A DNA stretch of 64,000 bases from NCBI GenBank assembly GCA_033558025.1, contig JAUCEF010000018.1, forward strand, positions 1,922,001-1,986,000, written 5' to 3'. The notes under the pieces were generated by a model. The model made no database searches. It was not told the origin of the DNA and worked only from the letters and a program-made list of their open reading frames with translations. Of the stretch, positions 10,342-20,457 are shown piece by piece. Positions within the stretch are counted from its first letter, which is position 1. Each line of letters starts with the position of its first letter. The DNA is from Phytophthora sp. 'mugwort'. Lineage: Eukaryota > Oomycota > Peronosporomycetes > Peronosporales > Peronosporaceae. Both the position numbers and the translations under genes were made by a program.

Positions 10342-12602
10342 GATTGGCTACGAACTATTTGAGTCTGTTGGGAGCCCTCGCTGCAAAAGATAATGGCAAC
10401 GCGTGGAAATGCCTACGCGGCACCTTGCCGAAGATTTCCGGTCGTCTGCCCGTAAATTCAGTGCTGCCCTCGGATTGGTCGAAAGTACCACATGGTAGAT
10501 AAAAAGTGAGAAACGGGCGGTCATTACGAGGCAGATGGTGTGCCGCACACGATGAACAAGGCAGTACTGTTCTGTAGGCAAATTGCATGATAGGCCGCAC
10601 CAAACCGAATGCAGCGATGAATGGCAGCAAGCGCAAGGATACATGGAGCGATCTGTTGTGAAGATGCAAAGTCTGCATTGCAGACACCAGCACAATGTCA
10701 GCAGTGTTTGCTGCGCAAGCACAGCGGTCCGAAGCAATACGTTGCGGACGTTTAATCTATTCACAGTTAGGCAGCCAATGCAAACACAATTTACTGGCGT
10801 ACAAACACGACGTAGCCGCAAAACATATCGAGGACATCACTTTTGACCTAGGAGTGGCAGCTCGCCGCTAACTCGAACAAGGCAGCTACATGCACATGAA
10901 GAGATGTGACTCAAGTCCCTCAGCATAGATTTGTTCTCTACACATTTATCCGATAGTAAGCGGATTCAGTTAGAGCTAATAACTGTAATATCATCGGGGC
11001 TCTACAGCAGTGAGCAACAAGCAAAGTGGGTGTAGTGCGGTGCGCTCAGATTGAGTAGGAGAGATGATAATAGTTCGTCATCACTTTCGACTGAATCATC
11101 GTAAGTCAATTCCTCATCGCGCCCCACTGAAAGAAAAACAAGATGTACACAAATTATTGATAATGGAGATGTCGAAATGCTGATTCTTCTGGAGGTGTTA
11201 GACCGCAAAACGCGAGTCGGCACCTCCCAAAGTGCCCAGCGCTTCTGGCCGTCCCAAGGGACTTTCACGTCGGGCTGATAGACCCAACATCCGCAAGAGG
11301 GGCCTGCTCTCGCCACCAAGTACAAAAGTACGGAAGACCCATGCGTCGCATAGTGGAAAGCAACGTGAGTGGCAAAAGGGGCTATTGATCAATCGTGACC
11401 ACATACATTAGCGACTGCAGCTTCTGCTGTCAGCGAAGAAGCCAAATAGAGAAGTGAACACTGAATTGGTGTTGGCGCATCGCTCTAATGACTGGACGGC
11501 AATGATCACGACAGTGATTGGTTAGAACTCCACAAAAATACTGTACGCTGTGTCCATAAATATAACTACCTGTCTGAACTGGTTCTGTCGAACCCTGTTC
11601 TAATGAATAAGACCCGTCGATGGAATTTATATTAAGTATTAAAGAAGCACAGGGAGTTAATACCAGTTATATAACAACATGTGAAAATTATATTTAAACA
11701 TACGGAGAATTAATCAGACATGGTTAACAGTAATAGTTGAATCGAACGACCAGCTTGCGCTGAGCAACAACGACATCAGTTTTAGTTGATTGGCAGAATA
11801 AACGGTTGGCACAGCTCCATACATTAATGAACAAACAGAGTCATAGGTCTTATCCTGTGTGTAGGCCATATATTCCGTCGTTATCTGTAACCCAACTAAA
11901 ATTGCTGGTCGTTAGAAAAAATTTCGTCGACCTGAACATTAAGAAGCTCGTTGAATTTAACTTCGATCGGGGCAAACCCTCGTCATCTTGGGCTCGATCG
12001 ACGGCAGCAGCGTTGGTTGATACGAGAATGGGAGTATTGTGTCACGCTTCGTACAAAACACGGGGGGGGAGGGGGGGGGGGGGGGCAATCAGCTTCTCGG
12101 CTGACCACTAGCGACTTTCCGTTATAACCTCGATGTAGTTTTGTTAGTTGAGTACAATATGAACTAAGCATCCGAGGAAAGAGACCATGAATGCGAATCC
12201 ACCAGTATCAATCACATTTCGTGAAACTGGTTCTGACCATTTGGAGCTTTTAAAAGCTGGTACATGTACAATATTGATAACCTACTGGGATTACATATGT
12301 AACGAGACGTAGCACTTTTTAGCCCTATAAAGGACAAAAAAATATAGATAAGCCACCTCGTCCTCGCACTACGAGCTACGTTGTGCTTACGAAAAATTCT
12401 TGCTGTCGAAGTAACGGGAAGATCATGTCACTACAGTTCAAGGTGAATGAATCAGAACATTAGAGGCACTTAAGAGGACGGTAAAATTCTGTACTGCATT
12501 TTTGTACATTTTTTATATTTTCGTAGGTCAATCATTGTGCCGGGAGTTGCATCTGTTCGTCAACCGTAGACCTAAAGTATTTGTAAGAGTACGTAAATAT
12601 TA
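10342..12602. other. long noncoding stretch with decayed fragments
   Basis: About 2.3 kb with no supportable gene. A 157-codon minus frame (10348-10821) is Cys/Arg-rich noise. Around 11002-11260 (minus) the pieces VYQPDVKVPWDGQKRWALWEV and VGRDEELTYDDSVESDDELL look like a decayed coding fragment, perhaps transposon-derived, but I cannot name it. The stretch 11640-12340 is AT-rich. A poly-G tract lies at 12062-12085. Confidence 0.4.
12062..12085. repeat. poly-G tract (8 G, A, 15 G)
   Basis: Direct reading shows eight G, one A and then fifteen G. Such tracts are prone to slippage and to sequencing error, so the length is uncertain. Confidence 0.8.
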
Positions 12603-13337
12603 TACTACGTAGTATATACGGTATGTATACTAGCCGAGCGCCGCCGCCTACGCGGCGGTGGATTTAGTTTTGGTCCCAATAGGTGGGTCTGCCTATGCGC
12701 TGCAGTCCTAACCGTCAAGACGGAGCGGGAGCGACACCACTCGTGCCTCGCACACCCTCCATGCGACGGCCTCTTAAACGGACGCATGCTAAAATTATAC
12801 TTTTAGCTGTAAGTAAATCAAGCTTCAACCACTCGTTAATCGTTACATTTTTACACTAAAACCCGCCTCCGGCGGAATTTCGTTTTAGCCAACGGGGCCG
12901 CCTTCGCTGCGCTCGGCAGCTAATGAGTATTATTTGGCGAAACCCCATTACTGTGAACTCGTTTGAGGAGTTTTCGGCGTCCCACGCTTTACTTGCTAAT
13001 CTTCGAATGACTCCCGATCTTTGCCTTGATTTCGTTTTCCAAAGCTGGACATGGGTTAGGACGAGTCGCTAAACAGAGGACCTGGGGCCTGCGATGGCCG
13101 TGGTGTCCCCCGGTGGGTTGACTTTAAAGACATTTACAGATAAGGTTTTACTTCGCACTTGGTTTCTACTATGAGCATTCTTAGCTCAAAAAGTCATTAA
13201 ACACCTCCATCCGGGATAATAAATATGTATAGGGTTAGCAAGGCTGTACGCTGAAGGGAATTATTCGTGGGGCTGGGCTGAGGTAAGGTCGTAAGGATGG
13301 TGATTATGAGGGCAGATATATATAACGTCCAATATTG
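12603..13337. other. noncoding stretch with small GC-rich palindromes
   Basis: No gene. It holds a 12-bp palindrome (TACTACGTAGTA, near 12604), CCGCCG-CCTACG-CGGCGG at 12641-12658, and CGCCTCCGGCG near 12865. Such short palindromes recur in repeats elsewhere in the window (23845, 40784, 42082), but I cannot assign an element. Confidence 0.35.
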
Positions 13338-13447
13338 TACTGTAAAACCTGCGATACTGCTCCATGGGGCACTATGCTAGCTTACATGGGGCATTATTTC
13401 AGGTGGGGCACTATTTCAGGTGGGGCACTACCCCAGGTTTTACAGTA
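13338..13447. mobile_element. pogo/Tc1-type MITE, 110 bp
   Basis: The ends are perfect 14-bp inverted repeats, TACTGTAAAACCTG at 13338-13351 and CAGGTTTTACAGTA at 13434-13447. Their outermost TA fits a TA target-site duplication. The core repeats a TGGGGCA(C/T)TA phrase four times. It has no coding capacity. Terminal repeats of the form TACnGTAAAACC are typical of pogo/Tigger-like elements, so a transposase like the broken one at 7292-8592 may once have moved it; that pairing is inference. Confidence 0.7.
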
Positions 13448-14930
13448 GATTGAGAAGCTCCGTCACTGGCAACTCCGGTTAATGGATCGTGAGAGCATGG
13501 CTCTTCGGGTTATGCTCTAGGAGACCGTGCAGCTAGACGCCCTAGACGCTCTTCATAGGGCGGGGGACGAGTTCTTGATGCGCTCTGCACATTATGGACA
13601 ACCCCTTTCCCAAAACGTTTGGTAGACATCTAGTATATATATATATTTAAACGCTTACATAGGATACAAAATGTACTGAATTACTCTGATTTTTCGCTTG
13701 CAAAAGAGGTGGGCAAAGGGCAATGTTTTGCCTGACCTTGAAGAACCCTGGTCCGTGCTCACCCATGAAATTAATCAACTTTTGCTTGGAATGGTAGGCA
13801 CGCCGCCAAGCTAGCCTTTGAGTATCTGGCTCAGTCCGGTTTGGCGGGTTAATACCAGCCATTCGTTGTTAAGTATCATAACTATGCCTCTATTTTGGCC
13901 TCTTTTCGAGTTTAGCGGCCAGGTCGCCATGACTTTCTCAACAGAACTGATTGGTGATCGACGGTTCGTGCTTACATGTACGACGTTAACATGGAGCTAC
14001 TGGCCTGTGTCTACGTGGTTTTGAGCTGTGGCGTGGCTTCTTTTTAAAACGTTTAAAACAATAAGGGGTGTAGGGGTGCGAGGATAGTAAGACTAAGTCG
14101 GCTAGATGGTGTAAAGGGGAAGAGTGCCAAGTCACTCTTCAGAATGGTGTACCCAAGGTCCCCTCGTGCTGTAGCCAACGTCACTATGACGCCGCTGCAA
14201 TGACGTTGTGCTGTAGCGGGATCGGCCAAAATATGGAAGACCCGATCCGCTTACGAACTGCGCCCAGACATCGACTAACGGAGGGGGTTCTCCGATGATC
14301 AGTGATCAGCTGAACTTGGTCTCACCTTGTGTACCCGTCGGTGGGCAGGATCTGCTCTCTTGGGACTCCGAAGGATGCGGCGATGTAAAGCCTTGAACAT
14401 CCTGGCGGGACGCGGGGGCGTGGAGCAGCGCGGAAGTCTTCACTCTGCTGTCGTTATTGGTTCCGATCTGAGGTAATCGACCTTCGGTCGGGGACCTGGA
14501 CCTGATCCGAAGCCGAGGTTGCCGTGTGGCGTTGTTCCTTTCCTTTCCTTGAGCTTCTTGCCGCTCCTTTAGCGGGATCTTGCGAGTTGAGAGTCAAAGC
14601 GATCGTCGGCCAAGCACAAAATGACGATCGATCGAGGTATGCGATTGAGCAGAAGTTCGCTAGCGTGGGGGGAGGATCGGCCAATATGCGATCCGATCCT
14701 CTCACCGCGACGCTTGATCTGCTACCTTGGCTAGTTGATACTTGGGAGGGCCAATGTAGATCCCTTCCAGCTGCACTAGAAACGCCTAAGTAGTCAAATG
14801 TAAATTCGAGTCTGATTGTTGTTTATCCTTTTCTTGTCCTATTCTCCCATCCTGAACCCTATATCGTACCACCTGAATCTCCTGAGTCTTGCCCTTCTTC
14901 AACCAATCAACACGTACCGTCTTCACACTT
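13448..14930. other. noncoding stretch, no gene seen
   Basis: Includes an AT dinucleotide run near 13635 and several GATCGG-type words from 14200 on that lead into the GATC-rich block. No frame is coding-like. Confidence 0.4.
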
Positions 14931-14939
14931 GCACATCCT

Positions 14940-15560
14940 CGAGGATGATTGCTGATCGAATCCCGATCTGTCAGATCGCGAGTGTCCGAACGCGTATGTC
15001 GATCTGCCAACAGCGATCGGCCCGATCTGACCGATCGAGGATGTCAGAACCTGTATGCCGATCGGCGAAAACCGATCAACCCGATCTGTCCGATCTAGTC
15101 CGCGAAGTCGCTCTGATCTGCCGATCTCGGACGGCGGGGTGCAGGCCGATCTGTGGACGCCGAATCAGCTCGATCATCCGCACCTTGAACGCCGGATCGG
15201 CCCGATCTGCCCACCTGGATCGCCGGATCGGCCCGATTTGCCCGATTTCGGACGGCGGGGTGTAGGCCGATCTGTGGACGCCGGATCAGTCGGATCTGCC
15301 AACCCGCGGACCCCAGATCTGCACGATCGGGGTCCGACCGAGGTCAAACGGGGTTAGATCCAGTCTGATCGATTCCGTCACCGCTCGCCAGTCCTGATCT
15401 CTTACATCCCCCTCGATCCGGGTTCCGAATATACACTCGATCGATCCCCTTGCACCCCAGATTAAGTCGATAGTCGCCCCGCCTTTACCTCGTATCTCGA
15501 TCCGGCTCGATCGCCCCTTCTTTTCACAGCTGGGGCCGCCTTTCTCACCGATCTGGCCAT
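14940..15560. repeat. GATC-saturated block with ~120-bp internal repeat
   Basis: More than 30 GATC words occur in about 620 bp, against two or three expected by chance. Phrases such as GGCCCGATCTG and GCCGATCTGTGGACGCCG recur. One unit near 15126-15170 (CGGACGGCGGGGTGCAGG followed by CCGATCTGTGGACGCCG) returns about 120 bp later near 15246-15290 with two changes. All frames are Arg/Ser/Pro/Asp-rich and look like repeat translation. It lies just upstream of gypsy LTR-like sequence and may be part of that element. Confidence 0.6.
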
Positions 15561-15716
15561 TCATTAGGGAACTGATACTTTTGGTTGACGCTTCTCCACA
15601 ACGTCACGGATGGGTACCACAGATATGGCACAAGGGGACCTCATAGCCATCCAATAGGATAACATCTAGGAGACTTTACTGCTGATTGATAGTAATTATG
15701 TAGACAAATTAAGGAG

Positions 15717-15846
15717 ATCACCCATAAATATATTCTGTCTTATATCTACCTAATTTGGTAACAATCCCCTCAGACCGGGACTTGTGAACTGCCGTTCACT
15801 GAGAGTTTGTATACTCTCCGGAAGTTACACTTCCTGTGCGCATCTG
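15717..15846 (+). repeat. gypsy LTR/leader fragment, copy 1
   Basis: This stretch is a diverged copy of 24771-24906. The two share TGTGAACTGCCGTTCACTGA, TTTGTATACTCTCC and ACACTTCCTGTGCGCA, with scattered substitutions and small indels. A TATAAATA-like box lies near its start. It sits directly before a gypsy gag remnant, so it is most likely the 3' part of that element's 5' LTR or its leader. It contains a short palindrome, GTGAACTGCCGTTCAC. Confidence 0.65.
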
Positions 15847-15959
15847 AACGACTCACTGTTTGAATCCGTTCGTAAGATGACCGGCATCTTTGGCGTGGAT
15901 GCCTTGCACAGTATGACGTCGGCCGTGCAAGCTGAACAGATCGAGCGCGTGAACGTTCG

Positions 15960-16480
15960 ACATGTACCAGCAGGGGCTCGTCGAACACGTTCGGAGCAAC
16001 CTGCCAGTTCTGCCTGCAGAGCCAAAACCGGTCTACCCCAAGCCTTTGAGGCTGAAGGTAAACCCGTACGGGGGAAGGAAGGCGAAATCCTTCACTTCTG
16101 GGTGCGAGGAGCTGAGCTCGCAACAGATGCGGCTCTCATCTCTTCCGAACATTTCCGAGTGGCCTTTCCCCTCTCCAACCTTAGCGATCGTGCTAAGAGT
16201 TGGGCATATAGGCGGAAAGCGACAATGCCTGGATGCTTCGCATCCTGAGCTCAGTTGTATGAGCAGTATTCCTTGCGGCGTACTCACAGTTCGCCGGAAG
16301 GAACGCGGCACTAAGCTGGGTACCGCTGCCTATACGCTTCCTGTCATGCAAACAGGGAAGCCATGAGCTGCACGAGTACACCCAGGATATTCGGGAGCAC
16401 CGCATTCCTCGTGGGAATCCCACTCCATGAACACATCAAGGTGACGGTGTTCATGGACGACCTAAGAGTAAACCCGGCCC
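15960..16480 (+). pseudogene. gypsy-type gag remnant
   Basis: Successive frames read as one retroviral-type gag: GKEGEILHFWVRGAELATDAA, then ALISSEHFRVAFPLSNLSDR and AKSWAYRRKATMPGCF, then a shifted frame with IPLHEHIKVTVFMDDLRVNPAR. These match the 'lhFWvre.ELAmdAAlis' and 'ehikvtvFmdgL' blocks of oomycete gypsy gag proteins, which package the element RNA. At least three frameshifts and an in-frame stop break it, and no pol follows within the next kilobase, so this is a truncated dead copy. Confidence 0.65.
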
Positions 16481-16628
16481 GGACGGCGCCAGCACAATGT
16501 AAAACACAGGCATGATGCACGGGGACACAACCATAAAGCGCTAGTCACTGCCCATTATTCCAGCGAAGGGCAAGTCTTGCTGCGCATCTGCGCCGGGATC
16601 ATCTCGTTCACGTAGACGCTGGTCGTGC

Positions 16629-17045
16629 TCATACCCAACGCATTTTTGGAAAATCGACTGCCCTCGGGAACCACCTACACTTCAACACGGGAACCGTCAG
16701 CATGCCTCTCATGAGCATGGTCAGCACCAGCACATTGTTTCGGCCGACGATGTCGTTAAATTGGCTGAGCGTACCATGGCCTACTATGGAGCCAAAGCTC
16801 CACGCACTCACAGCAAACGCCAACCCCCAGCTTCCCGTGCCCGGGAACCCTGAGGCACGCACCCCATTCACGCGGAGCGCATTGCAGTCCTACAGATTCG
16901 TCTGCGACGTCGCCCAACCGGTCTGTAACGGCAGCGTTCGCGGCAGCAGCGCACATGTACAAAGTGGCATGTACAGAGTGGTCACGGGTTTAAGAAGCGC
17001 GCCGCTCAACGGACCTAAAGCAGGCACATTGGCGGCAGCAAGTTA
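16629..17045 (-). pseudogene. fragment resembling an MFS sugar transporter
   Basis: On the minus strand, GWATSQTNL is followed after a stop and a short gap by SWGLAFAVSAWSFGSIVGHG and DIVGRNNVLVLTMLMRG. This looks like the second membrane helix and the loop 2-3 'G..(D/N).(V/F)GR(R/K)' signature of MFS sugar transporters. A stop lies before the second piece and the match does not continue beyond ~120 residues, so this is a broken fragment, possibly carried by a transposon. The family call rests on a short stretch. Confidence 0.4.
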
Positions 17046-17851
17046 AAGCTCAGTCGAGCGTTTCTATCTCCATTGCCGTCAAGACGAACCTTTCTCATTT
17101 TCCCCCGACTACGGCTGGTCAGCTCTTCGCCCACCACCGATTCTTTGATTATTAATGTGTAATCCTGCACGAACTAGTGGAAACGGTGAGTAGTAATTAG
17201 TGCACTAACTAGTGCGACACAACGTGAAGGCGCCAATAAAATTAAAATGGGGCGACAGCAAAAACCGAATGGAGTGCCGGCAAAACACAAGTGGACAAGA
17301 TCCGTGTTAAAAGGGACTGCATGTAAACTGGTACTGCCAGTCTGGCAGGTGCACCAGGTACCACAGGAGCATAACTTGTTCAGCGCAAGCTCCGAGACTT
17401 CTCTCCGGCGAAAGGGCCGAGGTCCTAACGCCACCGCCGTTGCGAGCTCCTAGACTCCTCTCCGGTGACAAGGACCGATGTTCTAACGCCATCGCCGTTG
17501 CTTATGCAGGTAGTTTCTGCTCAGGGGACCGACTACAGCATCATGACGATACAGGAGACGACAACCATGCGCACGCCGAAGTCTGATGGTGGGGGCCACG
17601 ACGACGACGGAGGAGGGCCACGACGACAACGGAGGCGTCCTCAAGAAGAACATCACAACAGTGGAGACGGAGTGCGAGGCGACGAAGTCAGATTCCAACG
17701 ATGGTTCGACCGAGCCAGCGGAAGCCACGGAGATCACGACCGACGCGAGGACCTGGATGGAACAGTGAAGAAGACGCAACCAGACTGTATACGTATAAAT
17801 ACACAACCATCATTGCAGGTAACTGGATCATTTAGAATATTTTTGATCACC
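17046..17851. other. noncoding stretch, no gene seen
   Basis: Contains Asp/Gly/Arg-rich ORFs around 17465-17860 that read as repeat-like in all frames. A near-repeat occurs at 17395-17440 and 17450-17495 (CTCTCCGGCGA/GTGA followed by AGG and TCTAACGCCA). No gene. Confidence 0.4.
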
Positions 17852-18476
17852 TTAAACGCATAAACTAAGGTATCTGTAGCGTAATGTTGTAGCCAGCTTC
17901 TGCAAAAACAATGTCTGGTTCTGTCGCCCCTTAAAAGTCTCGAAAGCTGCGATTACATACACACCGCAATTGAAGATGTCCAGTTGTACTCCCATTTCCG
18001 AAACAAAAGCTAGGTAGCGGAACCGTCTCCGTGTTAGGGGTGACAGCAGCTGGGTAATTATCTTCGCCGTAGATCTGACTTGGTCTTGATCACTAGACCT
18101 TAGTGGATCGTACAGAAGCACGTCTCCGGTGGACACATCCACCATAATACCACACCAGTGTCTTCCAGACACATTGACAGGAACCAGGAGCTTTTTGGTC
18201 ACATCCGCAAGCCTGGGCTTTTAGCGCGTCGACGTACAGGCTATCGGCTTCACTTTCCTATACTGCTGCAAGCACACAGTTAACTACCGTAGGGTCGATA
18301 AACGCGAGTCGGTTCGGTGGCGGAAAAGGCCCATAACTATGGCAACAATGGAAGTGTCGCTTAGCGATCCATTTCCCACGAAATCCAGCAACTTCACCTG
18401 GAAACAATGGCACAGTTAGCAACAAATGCAAAACAGTTAAGAATAGTGTCCCTTCACCGAATGAACTGGGAGACAC
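17852..18476 (-). pseudogene. Ulp1-type cysteine protease (C48) fragment
   Basis: The frame from 18202 reads LLVPVNVSGRHWCGIMVDV, GDVLLYDPLRS and LDIFNCGVYVIAAFE. This is the His...Asp...Cys order of the Ulp1/SENP (C48) peptidase core: HW, then the YDP aspartate, then NCG with the nucleophile Cys. An upstream piece (PPNRLAFIDPTVVNCVLAAV, from 18476) belongs to the same family layout but is in another frame, so the gene is broken or has an unseen intron. The family removes SUMO-like modifiers. In eukaryotic genomes stand-alone copies like this are often cargo of Mutator-like elements, and a MULE lies 2 kb away. Confidence 0.7.
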
Positions 18477-19144
18477 TCAAGCCGAGGGACGACTTTTTTA
18501 AAAGGATCGTTGGCGTCTTGGTACTTCGTACTTAAAAAATCCACCCCCTTCACCCAGGTTATTGCAATTGAGAGTATGCGGGCGAGGCTTATAGTGAAGT
18601 GTCCAGAAGGAAGGAAATCCGAAAGTGAGTTCGATTGAGTTAAGTGTCATAGCCTGCTTGTCTCTCTCTACATGCAATGTCCCTTGTGTTCCTTGTATAC
18701 ACTCAAAATCATCGTAAACGATTTGAGGCGCGGTCAAACGGTTCAAATCATAGGATAGAACAAGTTGAAGCCAACCGTCTAATCACAGCCCGCGATAACA
18801 CAAGGAACACCCAATCAGATCGCCTCATTCGTATCGCTTCAACTATATGTCCCATATGGCACGCGCTTAGCGCTTAGCACGCGCATGCCGTGTGCCTAGC
18901 GGTAGGGACCTAGCCGAGGTAGACAGCGAAGTACAATCTCAACAATTGCCATTTGCACCATATTCAAAATGGCAAGCGTGCGGTTCCATTTATTCTCAGG
19001 CCTAACGTCTGCGCCGAGAATAAGCCTACGCCGTCAATATCCACAGCGACATCTTCATTTGTAGAACTGGCGTCCTGAGCTTGCAGCGCCAAAATTTACT
19101 CTTTACACAGACGGATTATTCGGTGGGGCAGAACTCTGCTGACC
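18477..19144. other. noncoding stretch with one undefined ORF
   Basis: A minus frame at 18498-18746 includes ERDKQAMTLNSIELTFGFP, which may be part of the Ulp1-bearing element. I do not recognise it. The rest shows nothing. Confidence 0.3.
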
Positions 19145-19998
19145 TCATTCATGGGCATGACTGCTTTCCCCTGCGGAGGTTCTGCCATCTTGAACACCTT
19201 GATCGTCGCCGCCGCGTCTACGTCGAACACTCGACCATCTAAGGACGCCGATATCGCACTGTACGAGCGCTTCCTCCCAGCAACGACATTGTAGATTCAA
19301 CGTGAGAGGCGACCTAGATAAAATCGATGACCCATCCAATAAAATGTTGGTATTTTTGCTTTCATTGAAGACCTCACTGACCACAGCTCTTCCAGACGAC
19401 ATCGAGTCCACATCTTCGTCACCGCCGCTGCAATCCTCATTGCCGAATTGAAGACCAGCCTGTTCCAACATCTCTCCTCTTCCACGAGACCTGCCGCGAG
19501 TACACTTTTCTCCTGTGAGGTTTCGCTTGCATCGCACTCCAAGCTCGACGCCTCCGCCTCGTCCTGCCGACCTCCCGAAAATCGTGGCATATACTCGATC
19601 TTAAATCTGCGCGCCCAGTCTTTTTGTTTGTTTTCTTTTTGAAGGACAAATTCAGCGATATTTTTACAATACTGACGTACATCAATTGGAACGGTTTCTA
19701 CATCGCGGATACGGGTATCGTAGAATTCCAATACTCGCAATTCATAGGGCTTTAGTGTACGCTTAGGCCCGGAACCTATCTCGCGGATAACGGTAGGATC
19801 TGGTTGTGCATCTCAAACGAACGAGAGATTTTAGAGAGAAAGAGCGTTGCGCCAGCCAATCAGAGTTCCCTTCGAGACGCCTAACTCCCGCGCAGCCTTG
19901 GCTGGACCCCATGAGTCACGGTGTTCTTGCCAAATCTTCAGCAACCGCACTCGCTCGGCCTCGGGGACTTGTCTGCATTTACGCTTCGCCGTCATGCT
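19145..19998 (-). pseudogene. HTH-domain protein remnant
   Basis: From an ATG near 19996 the minus strand reads MTAKRKCRQVPEAERVRLLK then IWQEHRDSWGPAKAARELGV and SKGTLIGWRNAL, a basic helix-turn-helix like those at the start of many transposases. A stop follows. A second frame begins RVLEFYDTRIRDVETVPIDV and continues for ~75 residues, then the best-looking frame changes again (an acidic Ser-rich segment GNEDCSGGDEDVDSMSSG) and again (AGRKRSYSAISASLDGRVF). It may be a multi-intron gene or a decayed transposase; no catalytic core is visible. I call it a remnant. Confidence 0.4.
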
Positions 19999-20161
19999 GT
20001 AATGACATGTTTCAGGAAAATGGGAGAGGTGGAATGGGGGCCTTAAAATCTTAACCCGACCGTCGAACTGGATTTAAGGCTAACCGGTCTGGTCCCTGAA
20101 CTTTGTAGTGGTTCACTACGAGTACTAGTCGATGCGAGCTTTCTGTTGAAACCGTATGTTA

Positions 20162-20370
20162 GATAAATTGACCGGTCGACTTAACTAGAACCGAACCCAG
20201 GATGCACGTTAACTGGACCAGTCATCTTAACTACCATCATCATACAGATTCAAGTTAACTTGACCTGTCAACTTAGCTATATGATAATGGAGATGCACGT
20301 TAACTCGTCCGGTCGACTTAACTAGAATCGCAATTCAGATTCATGTTAACTCGACCGATCGACTTAATCA
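20162..20370. repeat. 46-bp-period palindromic array at MULE end
   Basis: Five units start at about 20162, 20208, 20254, 20299 and 20345. Each carries a 25-bp imperfect palindrome of the form GTTAACTnGACC-nGTCnACTTAACT, separated by ~21 bp of less conserved sequence. A decayed copy sits near 20050. An inverted version (AACCGGTCGAGTTAA) lies past the other end of the transposase at about 22810. This fits subterminal repeats of a Mutator-like element, where transposase binds. Confidence 0.7.
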
Positions 20371-20457
20371 AAACGCATCATGTGCTACTCGCATACAGAT
20401 AGATATTAATACCCCTGTTGTACAAAGTTAACGCGATTCAAACGATTCAGTGACGAT

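Noticed and set aside
10348..10821. 157-codon Cys/Arg-rich minus frame
   Set aside because: Composition typical of random open frame; no family resemblance.
15055..15357. Ser/Arg/Pro/Asp-rich frames in the GATC block
   Set aside because: All frames have similar repeat-driven composition; no coding signal.
20162..20370. CRISPR-like array from 25-bp palindromes at 46-bp spacing
   Set aside because: Repeats are imperfect, spacers are similar to each other, and the array borders a MULE transposase in a eukaryote.
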